A stretch of DNA of 64,000 nucleotides from a virus. Position numbers and translations under genes: made by a program. Positions 7,327 through 16,065 of this stretch are shown here, in pieces (position 1 is the stretch's first letter; each line of letters starts with the position of its first letter). Below the pieces are notes generated by a model. The model worked only from the letters and a program-made list of their open reading frames with translations. It ran no database searches and was not told the DNA's origin. The DNA lies in the IMG/VR virus record IMGVR_UViG_3300028862_000012, positions 1-64,000 of that record; one strand, given 5' to 3'.

Positions 7327-8991
7327 CTATCCTTTAATTTTATCTTTTACTAATGAATATTCTTCATCAGAAATAAATTCAAACAGATATCCTTTTACAA
7401 ATTTTTTCGTTTTACATCCTTTAGTTACATTAGAAGAATAAATGGAAATATCTAATATAGATATTGAGTTTTTACTTATGTAATTAGCTGATTTATAATA
7501 TCCTAATAATTTATTATCTTTATACACTTTAATAGGACGATGCTTATTAGGAATATCTATAATATTAGTATTTTTAAATAGATTTAGTTCATTTCTATTT
7601 TCTTCCAACTCATCTTTATTCATTACTTTAAAAGAAAATCCTTTATGCACTGAATTATTTTTAATACTATCAGTTATATTATTTGTTATAAGACTTATAT
7701 TAAAATTAGTTTCTAATAGCCTTATAAACTCTGCACAAGTACTAAAATACCCAATAAAATTATTTTTAAACCAAACTTCAATTGGAGTTCTATTAAAATA
7801 TTTTGAGTCTTTATCAAAAAATATAATACTTTTAGGAAATTCAATTAATTTAAATTTTTCATAATCCTCTTTAGATAAAGCTTTAAAAGACAGTCCTTTA
7901 GTAATAATTCTATCTCCCCTTATACAGGCAGAAATATTACCAGCATCTAATTTAAGTCCAAATGCTTCAAAACTTTTATTAGCACAATCTTTAGCGCATT
8001 CAAACACACCTATAAGCTTTTCATTTTTATAAGACCCTACAGGAACTAATTCTTCTTTAACTACATTTGACCACCCAAATTTATAGCCTTTAATTAAATA
8101 CTTTTGAATAGTGCGTTCTCTTAATCTTGTTTCTTTTGAAATTTCTTCTTTAGACTTTCCCTGCATATATAATTCACATACATATTTAACAAAATTACCT
8201 GTTGCAAACTTATCTACTTCAAACCAATCTATTATAGATAAGTCTAATATATTATTTAATTTAGAAGTTAAAACATTATTTTTTATAAATTCTAATTTAG
8301 AAGTTAAACAATTAATTCTTATAACTTCTATATTATTATTCTTTGCACATAAGTCTTTCTGCCTATCAATAGCCCTAACTTCTTCTTTTGACATTCCATT
8401 CATATCATTATTTTTATAATGAAAAGCACCATCCATTTCAACAATATATTTTTTATTGTCTAATTCAAAATAAAAATCATAACGTCCATGTCTAATAGAA
8501 GAGTCTATTATATAAGTACACCATTCAGGATTATATTCAGAATAGAAATATACATTTAGACTATTTAAAATATAAGTCATTAATTTTTCAGGATATGATA
8601 TAGAATCTTTACACTTACACTCCAAGGCATTTCGACATATATCTCTTATTGCAGTAGGCTTACTGAGCTTTCCGCAAAAAGGACAAATAAATTGTAATTT
8701 ATCTCCATCTGACTTCATATATTTTTTTGCATCTTCTGGATTTTGAAATAATTTTCTTAATTCTGGATATTTTACCCATACAGAATTTCTTTCCGGTAAT
8801 CGCTTTTTACAAGTACAACAATCACATACTAATCTTTTATCTGTAAAAGATCTATAACCTTTAGTATCTATAAATCCACAAATATTACATTTAAAAGTAC
8901 ATTTAAGAGTATTACCTTTTTTAAAATAATCTAATATAGTTACTGAAGTATTATTTATATTAACAACTTCTCCAATTGAATAAGTAATCAT
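7327..8991 (-). CDS. Free-standing homing-type endonuclease (zinc fingers, PD-(D/E)XK/Vsr-like core, NUMOD-like repeats)
   Basis: 554 residues. The N-terminus carries two pairs of CxxC-type fingers (CNICG, CDCCTC, then CPFCG, CKC). Residues about 130-230 hold SYPEKLM, RYDFYF, YIVEMDGAFHY and a final VIRINC strand, the D...E-x-D/H layout of Vsr-like/EDxHD homing nucleases. Next comes a helix-turn-helix-like stretch (SKEEISKETRLRERTI). Three repeats of about 60 residues follow (I-x-V-x-K/N-x(3)-G-x-F/Y ... GxSFK), like NUMOD modules that read DNA targets. It sits 7 bp downstream of the DNA polymerase gene, a usual place for phage homing genes, and may protect or target that locus. Confidence 0.7.
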   Translation of the reverse strand: MITYSIGEVVNINNTSVTILDYFKKGNTLKCTFKCNICGFIDTKGYRSFTDKRLVCDCCTCKKRLPERNSVWVKYPELRKLFQNPEDAKKYMKSDGDKLQFICPFCGKLSKPTAIRDICRNALECKCKDSISYPEKLMTYILNSLNVYFYSEYNPEWCTYIIDSSIRHGRYDFYFELDNKKYIVEMDGAFHYKNNDMNGMSKEEVRAIDRQKDLCAKNNNIEVIRINCLTSKLEFIKNNVLTSKLNNILDLSIIDWFEVDKFATGNFVKYVCELYMQGKSKEEISKETRLRERTIQKYLIKGYKFGWSNVVKEELVPVGSYKNEKLIGVFECAKDCANKSFEAFGLKLDAGNISACIRGDRIITKGLSFKALSKEDYEKFKLIEFPKSIIFFDKDSKYFNRTPIEVWFKNNFIGYFSTCAEFIRLLETNFNISLITNNITDSIKNNSVHKGFSFKVMNKDELEENRNELNLFKNTNIIDIPNKHRPIKVYKDNKLLGYYKSANYISKNSISILDISIYSSNVTKGCKTKKFVKGYLFEFISDEEYSLVKDKIKG

Positions 8992-8998
8992 TTTTTCC

Positions 8999-11827
8999 TC
9001 ATTTTAAATAAGCAGGTATAAAATCATCGTCTGCATATTTCATAACAATGTCCTTATACTTATCCCACCAATCATTATTCTTAGTTTCATAATCAAACAA
9101 ATGCAGTCCTTTTGATTCATAATAATCCTCTTCAGCCAATTCAATGCTTTGAGGTAATCCACACATTATATCAGGATACTCAGTATTCATTATTTCTTTT
9201 ATTTTAGGAATTAAAATATCTCTTTCTGATTTAATTACAGCAAATTCAATAGCGTCATGTATGAGTAAAATAATCTGAGACTTCATTTTGTTTTCTTTAA
9301 TAAATTTAGCTATTTTTATTGCTGAAGTTGAAACTACTCCGAATTCCAGCGTTTGTGTAGGTGAATTTACACATATAGATTCAAAATTAGCTATCTTTTT
9401 TTTATCACTATCATTACCGCGATATTGCAAATAAGGTAAACGCCTAAATGATCCATACAGTGATCTAATAAAGCCATGTTCATAAGTAAATTTTTTATAA
9501 GTATCAGACCAAACAATTAATTCAGAATATTCTTTCATAAATCGTTCATGAATTTCGCTTGAAACACAAAGATATTTTGCTTTTGTTTCATCATTTCCTT
9601 TTTTAAAAGGAGTAACATCTAATTGTTCTGATTCAATAAAATCTTCTACTTCACTAAGTGTCCATCCCAAATCCGGGTCAGCAATAGAGTTCCTATAAAG
9701 GCTATTGTAACTTGCAAGAAAAAGTTGAGAAAAATTTATACTTTTTGATTTCTGTCTAGCTTCTTTATAAACCTTATCTCCTTCCTTTAATTTTTTTCTA
9801 AATTCTTCAAATGATACTTTATTGTTCATCAAGATTCCACTTGCTGTTTTACTATGAAAATCTTTATTATAGTCTCTTACAACTTTTGCTAAATTTCCAT
9901 ATATACCTAACTTGGCACACATCTCACTTGCACCCACCATTTGCAAACTACTATAATCTGCGCTGGCAAATATTATTTCTTTATTAAAAGGAATAATATT
10001 TCTTCTAAAAAGCATACATTGATCAGGATGTTTACCTGTTATCATCTGTTGCATATTGGGTGCTTTCATGCGACTCCGAAGAGATTCGGTCATCCCATGC
10101 ATATATGAACCATGTACTGTATTTCTATTTTTTCTCTTATAAGCTACATACCCTTTTCCATCAGTTTCCTCAAGCATTGAATCAGTATCAGTGTCTTCTT
10201 TTTCCTCATAATTATTTAATCCAAACAAATCACTTAAACTTGTATCTTCATTATCTGACTTAATTGAACCAGCACCTAAAAATGTTTTATACAACTGCTC
10301 GTATTCACGTAAAGAAATAATTGTATTACAAATATCATGACCTTGTTTACGCCATTCTCGCAATATGCGATTTCCTGTAAGTGGTACTCCCTTACCTGTC
10401 TCTGGATTTATTTTATTTCCACGTTCAGTAATTTTCCATCCAGACTTTTCAATTAAAAGTCCAAGTTGTTCATCGCTCGAAAGATTAATAGTATTTTTTG
10501 ATACTTTAAAAAAGTCATATAACTTTTGCTTTAATTCTTCAATAATAATTTTTACTTCATCAGAAGTTTTTTGTAATAGCTCCCAATTAATAGCAATACC
10601 ATTTACTTTCATATCACAAACATATGCGTCTAATGATGGCATTGCTATTTCATTTACTAATCTTTGAATTCCCCATGATGGATTAAACGTGTTAGGATAG
10701 TTCTCATCCATGAATTTAAACTCTGCCATAAGATCAAAGTAAAGTTTACGGGTGAGGATTGCATCATAACAACCATACTTTTCTAACATAGCAGGTGGCA
10801 TATCCATAAAGTTTGCTTTTGGATATTTTTTCATGTACAAATCTTTTTCTTTATCATAACCTGCATAGTCTGGCTCGAAGATCCACAGCAATCCCTTCAA
10901 GCTCGCTACTTGCATTTCATTCCATATATGACCTAAAAGCATAGTATCTGCAAAATAGTATATGTCTGATCGGCGTATTCCATTTTCTATTAAAAACATA
11001 ATATCGAACATTCCATTATGGAATACTAATCGTTTACCATGAAACCATTTACTTAACTTTTTAAAAAATAATTTCTTCTTAAACTCATTAGTAGGAACAT
11101 ACAACATTTGTCCTATATTATCTTCACAACTTAACTGGATAGTTCCAAGTCTATCTGTATCAAAATCAAGTCCATTTGTTTCGGTATCAACTGCTACAAT
11201 ATCAGCATCTTCATATTTTAAAAAATATTCATCAAGTTTTTCAAAAGGAATTACTGAATAAATTAACTCAACAGGATTATGCTCTAGTACTTCAAAATCT
11301 TTAGCATATTGTAATTGACATTTAAAAAAGAAGTTTTCAAAGCAGTCTTTAGTAAGCCATGTGTCAACTGCATTTACTGGAAATATTTCTGATTGTAGCT
11401 CTTTAGAATAAAAATGAGTATGAAAAGTAATTGTATCCCAAAAGTGATCAGGTTTAACAAACATATCATTTTCAGTTATTGCATAGATGGAGCGACCAAC
11501 ACACAATATTTTACTATGTGGTTCAATATACGTTTGAAAGTTTATATGATTTTCTGCATACAATTTTACTATATCTTTTTTTAGATTGTCTTCTGTAATG
11601 GTAAAAGGAAGTACCTGAATAATGCTAAAATTAGTAACTGATTTACTTACTCTGCTCTTCAGTATTTCAAGCTCATAATTACTAACTGGATAATCAAGTA
11701 ATACTGTTACTTCATCAATACTACCTTTTTTAAAAAGTATAGGACTTAAATAATCTTTTCCAGATAGTTTTCGCTTAGTAGGTATTTTATCATTGTTAGA
11801 TAGTAGCTCTTCAAATAAATCACTCAC
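8999..11827 (-). CDS. Family A DNA polymerase with 3'-5' exonuclease
   Basis: 942 residues, GTG start at 11827 chosen because it overlaps the upstream small ORF and opens MSDLFEE. The first 200 residues are a lineage-specific extension. The exonuclease domain has Exo I VAVDTETNG (D214, E216), Exo II LVFHNGMFD and Exo III YGCYDAILT. Polymerase motif A is ASADYSSLQ, motif B RQKSKSINFSQLF, and motif C LLIHDAIEF, so both metal-binding aspartates are present. This is the phage replicase. An acidic insertion (DTDTDSMLEETDG) lies before motif A. Family A polymerases also occur in phages with modified genomes; see the PurA-family gene at 24860. Confidence 0.95.
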   Translation of the reverse strand: MSDLFEELLSNNDKIPTKRKLSGKDYLSPILFKKGSIDEVTVLLDYPVSNYELEILKSRVSKSVTNFSIIQVLPFTITEDNLKKDIVKLYAENHINFQTYIEPHSKILCVGRSIYAITENDMFVKPDHFWDTITFHTHFYSKELQSEIFPVNAVDTWLTKDCFENFFFKCQLQYAKDFEVLEHNPVELIYSVIPFEKLDEYFLKYEDADIVAVDTETNGLDFDTDRLGTIQLSCEDNIGQMLYVPTNEFKKKLFFKKLSKWFHGKRLVFHNGMFDIMFLIENGIRRSDIYYFADTMLLGHIWNEMQVASLKGLLWIFEPDYAGYDKEKDLYMKKYPKANFMDMPPAMLEKYGCYDAILTRKLYFDLMAEFKFMDENYPNTFNPSWGIQRLVNEIAMPSLDAYVCDMKVNGIAINWELLQKTSDEVKIIIEELKQKLYDFFKVSKNTINLSSDEQLGLLIEKSGWKITERGNKINPETGKGVPLTGNRILREWRKQGHDICNTIISLREYEQLYKTFLGAGSIKSDNEDTSLSDLFGLNNYEEKEDTDTDSMLEETDGKGYVAYKRKNRNTVHGSYMHGMTESLRSRMKAPNMQQMITGKHPDQCMLFRRNIIPFNKEIIFASADYSSLQMVGASEMCAKLGIYGNLAKVVRDYNKDFHSKTASGILMNNKVSFEEFRKKLKEGDKVYKEARQKSKSINFSQLFLASYNSLYRNSIADPDLGWTLSEVEDFIESEQLDVTPFKKGNDETKAKYLCVSSEIHERFMKEYSELIVWSDTYKKFTYEHGFIRSLYGSFRRLPYLQYRGNDSDKKKIANFESICVNSPTQTLEFGVVSTSAIKIAKFIKENKMKSQIILLIHDAIEFAVIKSERDILIPKIKEIMNTEYPDIMCGLPQSIELAEEDYYESKGLHLFDYETKNNDWWDKYKDIVMKYADDDFIPAYLK

Positions 11828-11960
11828 TGTATTCTACCTTGTTATTTTCTTTAATTTTGGACAGGGTAATCCGCTCCATAGGATGTAAGGAAAAAGAATA
11901 CAGTGAACAGAAAATAATTTCAACAGATATAACAATAACCAAACATGCTTTTTTTATCAT
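11820..11960 (-). CDS. Small membrane or exported peptide upstream of polymerase
   Basis: 46 residues beginning MIKKACLVIVISVEIIFCSL, a lysine-then-hydrophobic start typical of a signal or single membrane helix, followed by a charged tail. AAAGGA lies 7 nt before the ATG. The stop overlaps the GTG start of the polymerase, so translation is probably coupled. Too short for domain recognition. Confidence 0.55.
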   Translation of the reverse strand: MIKKACLVIVISVEIIFCSLYSFSLHPMERITLSKIKENNKVEYSE

Positions 11961-12027
11961 ACAAGTTTCCTTTTATAACTTTATTTATGCATTATAACAT
12001 TTTAATTGTTAGATTGCAATAACTGTG

Positions 12028-12540
12028 TTAGTATTCTTTTTCAAAACTTAGAATAGTATCAGTATCTTTTTTATTAACAATATACTCATGAATATCACAA
12101 AAATTAAAATTAAGTACTCTCATTTTATCATAAAAGATTTTGTTATACTCTGCTAGTTCTGAATCTGAAAACTTATTTAAGCTATCTTTGCTTGCATCGT
12201 TCATAGCTTGTTCTATTTCTTTATATTTAGGAGTTTCATATGCTTTTACTTTTTCTATAAACTTTTCAAAGTTTTCTTTTTCTAATTTTGCTGTTTCAAT
12301 ATTATCCCAACACCCAATTGAAATTTCATAGGTATCATCAGAACTACCAAAATCAGCATATACATGATATACAATATTCTTCTGATCTTTTAATTCTTTA
12401 ATTTTATTTCGGCATATTTCACCTTGTTCTACTCTTGGACTTTTATAACCATGAGCATATGCTAATCCAGATAAATCTTTTAATTCATCTTCTAATAAGT
12501 CTATATAATCTTCGTAAGCTGTTTGTAATTTTGAATTCAT
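12028..12540 (-). CDS. Unknown helical protein
   Basis: 170 residues from the ATG at 12540, which I prefer over a GTG at 12570: the ATG overlaps the upstream stop (TAATG) and has a GAGGG site. Starts MNSKLQTAYEDYIDLLEDEL; mostly helical and charged with a possible coiled coil. No motif recognised. 11961-12027 holds no gene. Confidence 0.6.
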   Translation of the reverse strand: MNSKLQTAYEDYIDLLEDELKDLSGLAYAHGYKSPRVEQGEICRNKIKELKDQKNIVYHVYADFGSSDDTYEISIGCWDNIETAKLEKENFEKFIEKVKAYETPKYKEIEQAMNDASKDSLNKFSDSELAEYNKIFYDKMRVLNFNFCDIHEYIVNKKDTDTILSFEKEY

Positions 12541-12989
12541 TATGCCCTCATATCTAATTGATATTCCCACAAACCTTTTTCTACAAGTCTTTTATTCACT
12601 ACAAAATTTCCAAACTTAGGCTTTCGTAAATCTCGTAATCGAGCAGATATACTAGTAAGTGGATCATTATTTATCAAGCTAATCTGTTCTAGTGTCCGCC
12701 ATTTACCATCTTTCATCAAATCAAACACTCTTTTACATTGTCTAGTAAGTCGTTCTTTATCATCTATAAAATAGTTATTTCCATCAAAATCTGGATTTTC
12801 TTTCATAGAAATATTAAATCTTTCTGTAACTTCTTTTTGCTTAAAACTAAACAAAATATTATCGATTTTAGATTTAACTAATTGCAGATCTTCTACATAT
12901 CCTTCATCATTTTTATAGCTATCAGTGTCTTCTAAATTAATAGCATACTGCTCATTGTTTTCAGATACTACAATGGTAATTTTTTTCAT
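12540..12989 (-). CDS. Winged-helix DNA-binding-like protein
   Basis: 149 residues. The C-terminal 70 residues (VFDLMKDGKWRTLEQIS, then SISARLRDLRKPKFGNFVV, then GLWEYQL) match a winged helix: helix, recognition helix, and a two-strand wing. This arrangement is common in small phage and bacterial proteins that bind DNA. The N-terminal half is beta-rich and acidic. It could be a regulator, but no target is evident. Stop and next start overlap. Confidence 0.65.
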   Translation of the reverse strand: MKKITIVVSENNEQYAINLEDTDSYKNDEGYVEDLQLVKSKIDNILFSFKQKEVTERFNISMKENPDFDGNNYFIDDKERLTRQCKRVFDLMKDGKWRTLEQISLINNDPLTSISARLRDLRKPKFGNFVVNKRLVEKGLWEYQLDMRA

Positions 12990-12990
12990 A

Positions 12991-13548
12991 TTAAACCCTT
13001 TCTATATATCCTTCATTATGACTTCTATCGCGCATATAGTCAATTACTTGATATTCATTAATTGGAATTCCATCTAAACTATCTACACTAATGTTTAATG
13101 TTTTTCCACCAAAATCTGTTTTGTTATGCAAATGTCCATACAAATGAAAACTATCAAAATGAGATTTATTCCATGCTCTCATAGGATAATGACAAAGTGT
13201 TACAGGATACTCTTGAGCTATCTTTGTATCTATATAACCAGCTCGGGGTAATTCTACTAGCTTACTTTTAAATGTACATTCATTAGATTTATAAAACCAT
13301 TTATCAAAATCCTTATCATGATTACCATATAAAAGTATAAGCTTACAATTTAACTGATTAAAATACCAGTTATAATTAGTATTAAAACAAAAGTCACCAA
13401 TCATGTATAATACATCCTTTGGTTTTACCACACTGTTTATTTTATCTATACTGCATTGATCATGTTCTTCTATAGAAGTATATCCGCGCTTCTGTACTAT
13501 AAACTCTTTGTTATGTCCCCAATGAGGATCACTTAGATAGTAATTCAT
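12991..13548 (-). CDS. Calcineurin-like metallophosphoesterase
   Basis: 185 residues. Metal-site motifs in order: SDPHWGH (D-x-H), GDFCF (G-D), LYGNHDKD (G-N-H-D), CHYPMRAW (H) and LYGHLHNK (G-H-x-H), complete for the family. Length and spacing match the compact phosphoesterases often found in phages, thought to act on nucleotides or RNA ends; the substrate cannot be read from sequence. Gap of one base to its upstream neighbours' operon. Confidence 0.85.
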   Translation of the reverse strand: MNYYLSDPHWGHNKEFIVQKRGYTSIEEHDQCSIDKINSVVKPKDVLYMIGDFCFNTNYNWYFNQLNCKLILLYGNHDKDFDKWFYKSNECTFKSKLVELPRAGYIDTKIAQEYPVTLCHYPMRAWNKSHFDSFHLYGHLHNKTDFGGKTLNISVDSLDGIPINEYQVIDYMRDRSHNEGYIERV

Positions 13549-13550
13549 AA

Positions 13551-13814
13551 TTATTCCTTATTATCCAAAGACTTATCATATAAAATTGGTCTAATAGTTT
13601 CCCCTCTAAAATCAAAACCAACTATAGGCATTTCCAATAAAGAGTCTATTTCATCAAATTTATGCACTACTATTGTAAGAACAGCCTTATCATTCCAGTC
13701 CATTTTTAATTCACTATATTCTTTATTACAATGTTCTACAATAAAAAACTTTGGAAAATTTTCTTGTTTAGAAATACACCCTCTAAAAGATTCAATCATT
13801 AATTCTGTGTTCAT
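13551..13814 (-). CDS. Unknown small protein
   Basis: 87 residues, N-terminus MNTELMIESFRGCIS; mixed alpha/beta composition, one or two cysteines, no motif. Two bases separate it from the genes on both sides, indicating a tight operon. Confidence 0.55.
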   Translation of the reverse strand: MNTELMIESFRGCISKQENFPKFFIVEHCNKEYSELKMDWNDKAVLTIVVHKFDEIDSLLEMPIVGFDFRGETIRPILYDKSLDNKE

Positions 13815-13816
13815 AG

Positions 13817-14020
13817 TTACTCCTTAAAATTAAAATCATATGGTTCGCCTAATTCTTCTAAAGTATTTCTACCAAATACTGTCTTTAAATAAAAAGGTTT
13901 ATCTACTGGTAAGGACATATCTTTTATATCATAATCATTCCAATTTGTATATGTTGCTTTTGAATAAAATTCATCATGAATATTTTGTAATTCTCTTCTG
14001 TTAAAATCAGCTTTTTTCAT
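13817..14020 (-). CDS. Unknown small protein
   Basis: 67 residues beginning MKKADFNRRELQNIHDEFY, helical start and a beta-like tail with several aromatic residues. Its first codons overlap the end of the upstream gene by 14 nt. Not recognised. Confidence 0.55.
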   Translation of the reverse strand: MKKADFNRRELQNIHDEFYSKATYTNWNDYDIKDMSLPVDKPFYLKTVFGRNTLEELGEPYDFNFKE

Positions 14021-14447
14021 ATTTATACCATAATCCTGTTAATTCTTTTGTTTTACAATTCTGTTCATACTCTACTTCAAGTAATTCTTCACCTGTTGTT
14101 TTATTAGTAATAAGTATATAGTCTACATTATTTATATCCATATACTTATACTCAAAATTATTAGGGCCAAATGTTACTCGTTGAATAATAGAAGCCAAAG
14201 GATTTTCAGCCTCTAATTTTTTTCTATAGTCAGCATACTTAGTTTTAAACTCTTCTATAGTAACTTCTTTTGTAGGTAAAGTTTTTCTTTCAAACTTAAT
14301 AGGAACTTTAAGTAATACATTGTTTATAATATGCATACAGTCAGGACAATAAATTGGATCATTGTCCTTATTATCACATCCTGTGCCAGATGCTTGATAT
14401 CCATATACTGTATTACAGTGTTTGCAACGCTTAGTTATATGTGTCAT
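14007..14447 (-). CDS. Zinc-finger protein
   Basis: 146 residues. CKHCNTVYGYQASG ... IYCPDCMH (C-x2-C ... C-x2-C, about residues 8-37) is a treble-clef or zinc-ribbon site. The remainder is an alpha/beta region with LITNKTTGEELLEVEY. Possibly a nucleic-acid or protein adaptor. Coupled to both neighbours by overlaps. Confidence 0.6.
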   Translation of the reverse strand: MTHITKRCKHCNTVYGYQASGTGCDNKDNDPIYCPDCMHIINNVLLKVPIKFERKTLPTKEVTIEEFKTKYADYRKKLEAENPLASIIQRVTFGPNNFEYKYMDINNVDYILITNKTTGEELLEVEYEQNCKTKELTGLWYKYEKS

Positions 14448-14719
14448 TATACTTCCTTATGCCATACTTTTATAAAATACTTTTTATCAGTCATTACTTT
14501 ATCATAAAAAGTAATAAAATCATAACCATATTCTTCAACATAATTTTTAGCAAAAAAAGTATCAGTTTTAAGAATATTATAATTTTGTTCAGAAATTTCT
14601 ATATTTTTGTTTAAATCACTTTTAGCTTTTATTGCATTAAAAATTGTTTCTATTGTTTTTTGAACCTGTTCTGTATCAATGCTATTATCTAAAAGCTCTT
14701 CATATCTTTTCATAGTCAC
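14447..14719 (-). CDS. Unknown small protein
   Basis: 90 residues, helical N-terminal half and aromatic-rich C-terminal half (YVEEYGYDFITFYDKV). One base shared with the downstream gene and a 4-nt ATGA overlap with the upstream gene. Function unknown. Confidence 0.55.
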   Translation of the reverse strand: MTMKRYEELLDNSIDTEQVQKTIETIFNAIKAKSDLNKNIEISEQNYNILKTDTFFAKNYVEEYGYDFITFYDKVMTDKKYFIKVWHKEV

Positions 14720-14940
14720 TCCATTATATAGCTATAGTCACAAATTTTACAGGTATACATATAGTCATTATCTGATATATGTACTGATTCAAATTCATGC
14801 CTACAACTTTTATATACTTCAGATATCATATCTTTATTATACTTAATCTGTCTAGTCAAACCTGCGTTTTGATCTTCTAATGTTTTAACTACAAACTTAA
14901 TGCCATTACATTTAATTTCTTCTAATAATCGTTCTGTCAT
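14716..14940 (-). CDS. Small protein with C-terminal zinc-like motif
   Basis: 74 residues. Helical start followed by SCRHEF...YTCKICDYSY, giving C-x-H and C-x2-C ligands that could bind one zinc. The start codon overlaps the stop of a frameshifted gene upstream (ATGA), so translation of this gene may have depended on it. Confidence 0.6.
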   Translation of the reverse strand: MTERLLEEIKCNGIKFVVKTLEDQNAGLTRQIKYNKDMISEVYKSCRHEFESVHISDNDYMYTCKICDYSYIME

Positions 14941-15249
14941 TTTTTAATCCTCATACTTAATCTAGACTTAACAAACAATAGAAAATCATTCCGATCTTTG
15001 AATCCCAAATCTTCTATGCCTTCATAGCCATAAAAAGAAAGACTGCAAAAATCACAACTAACACTATAGGACTTTACAAAATAACCTTGTGTAAGTATAT
15101 GCTTTCCTTCGCTATACCCCCCCCATTTTATTATTACAGCAAGGACATCTGAATTCTCCTAAATTTTCTATATAAGAGTCTTTATATGTTGTAAACTTAT
15201 GACCATCTTTTATCACACTGACTGATTCTTCTGGATGAAGTATGTCCAT
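14937..15249 (-). pseudogene. Zinc-finger gene frameshifted at a run of eight Gs
   Basis: The ATG at 15249 opens a 45-codon frame (MDILHPEESV ... CPCCNNKMGGV) that stops at 15112, right behind eight consecutive Gs (15117-15124). With one G fewer, the frame continues YSEGKHILTQGYFVKSYSVS CDFC and so on to a TGA overlapping the next start. The restored product is about 103 residues with two CxxC pairs, one on each side of the break. The break in a homopolymer may be a sequencing error, a true mutation or slippage-based switching. The last codon overlap argues that the full-length gene is the ancestral form. Confidence 0.7.
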
Positions 15250-15260
15250 TTATTTCCTCA

Positions 15261-15425
15261 CTATTTAAACAACACAATAGATGCTATTGCAATATATATT
15301 ATAGCAATATATATTATACCTAAAATTATAGATAAAAAAGAGTAACTTTTAAAAGAGGGAGTATATTCTATTTTATAAGTATTCATTTTGCCATCTGGTC
15401 TTTCAACAATTATTTTCTTATTCAT
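15261..15425 (-). CDS. Small membrane protein
   Basis: 54 residues, MNKKIIVERPDGKM at the start and one long hydrophobic helix near the C-terminus (SYSFLSIILGIIYIAIIYIA). Probably a single-pass inner-membrane peptide. The start overlaps the stop of the upstream gene (GATGAATAA), supporting real translation. Role unknown. Confidence 0.6.
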   Translation of the reverse strand: MNKKIIVERPDGKMNTYKIEYTPSFKSYSFLSIILGIIYIAIIYIAIASIVLFK

Positions 15426-15636
15426 CACGTGGCTCTAATTCTATGTCAATAGAATCAAATACATCATCGCCACTTGATTCACAAGCAAGTAATGTTCCAA
15501 TATAAGTACGAATATCATTTAGTGAATCTGCTAATTGCTCTTTTTCATAGCTTTCTGGTAGCTTAGTAAAATCATGAAAAGCTTTGTTATAGCTACAGGC
15601 TAAGTGTTTTCTTAAATTATCAAAATCAACTTTCAT
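15418..15636 (-). CDS. Unknown small helical protein
   Basis: 72 residues, acidic C-terminus, helical composition. Its start lies inside the upstream gene (11-nt overlap) and its stop overlaps the following membrane peptide. No motif recognised. Confidence 0.55.
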   Translation of the reverse strand: MKVDFDNLRKHLACSYNKAFHDFTKLPESYEKEQLADSLNDIRTYIGTLLACESSGDDVFDSIDIELEPRDE

Positions 15637-15817
15637 TTACTTCCTCCATTTCATAATTATCGAAACTCATAGTCACACACAATGCTTCGTTGCGAGTAAA
15701 TTGATAAGGCTTTCCATTACCATCAAAAGGTTTATCATTTATTTTTCCTTTAACTAAATAGCAACCATCTTTATCTTTTATAAAATAGCGTAATTTCTTT
15801 TTGCTCATAGTGGACAT
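15626..15817 (-). CDS. Unknown small protein
   Basis: 63 residues with a beta-like repeat pattern (YFIKDKDGCYLVKGKINDKP). No domain recognised. Overlaps both neighbours by 11-13 nt. Confidence 0.5.
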   Translation of the reverse strand: MSTMSKKKLRYFIKDKDGCYLVKGKINDKPFDGNGKPYQFTRNEALCVTMSFDNYEMEEVNES

Positions 15818-15993
15818 CCTTCAATAATATTATGATCTATAAACTCACTACCGGGATGTTCATAAAAGCTGTCTATTACTTTATTTGTAAAACCACAAAC
15901 CTTTACGTCACCTCTATCAAATCCATCAGTAGATATATTGCTTTCTGATGTTTTACAAGCAGGACATTCTATACATGCTTTTGGCTTTTCCAT
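15805..15993 (-). CDS. Small cysteine-rich protein
   Basis: 62 residues. CIECPACKT near the start plus VCGF and a final EGC suggest a metal-binding site. Leads the operon down to about 14007; a sigma70-type promoter lies at 16037-16065 and AAGGAG precedes the start. Confidence 0.6.
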   Translation of the reverse strand: MEKPKACIECPACKTSESNISTDGFDRGDVKVCGFTNKVIDSFYEHPGSEFIDHNIIEGCPL

Positions 15994-16036
15994 TTTAATA
16001 CTCCTTATTTACAATAATAAATATTTTTATTAAATA

Positions 16037-16065
16037 ATCTTAGCATATTTAAATGCATCAGTCAA
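16037..16065 (-). promoter_or_regulatory. Sigma70-type promoter
   Basis: Minus-strand TTGACT (16060-16065), 17-nt spacer, TAAGAT (16037-16042), 44 nt before the start at 15993. The -35 directly abuts the stop of the GIY-YIG gene. Confidence 0.6.
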
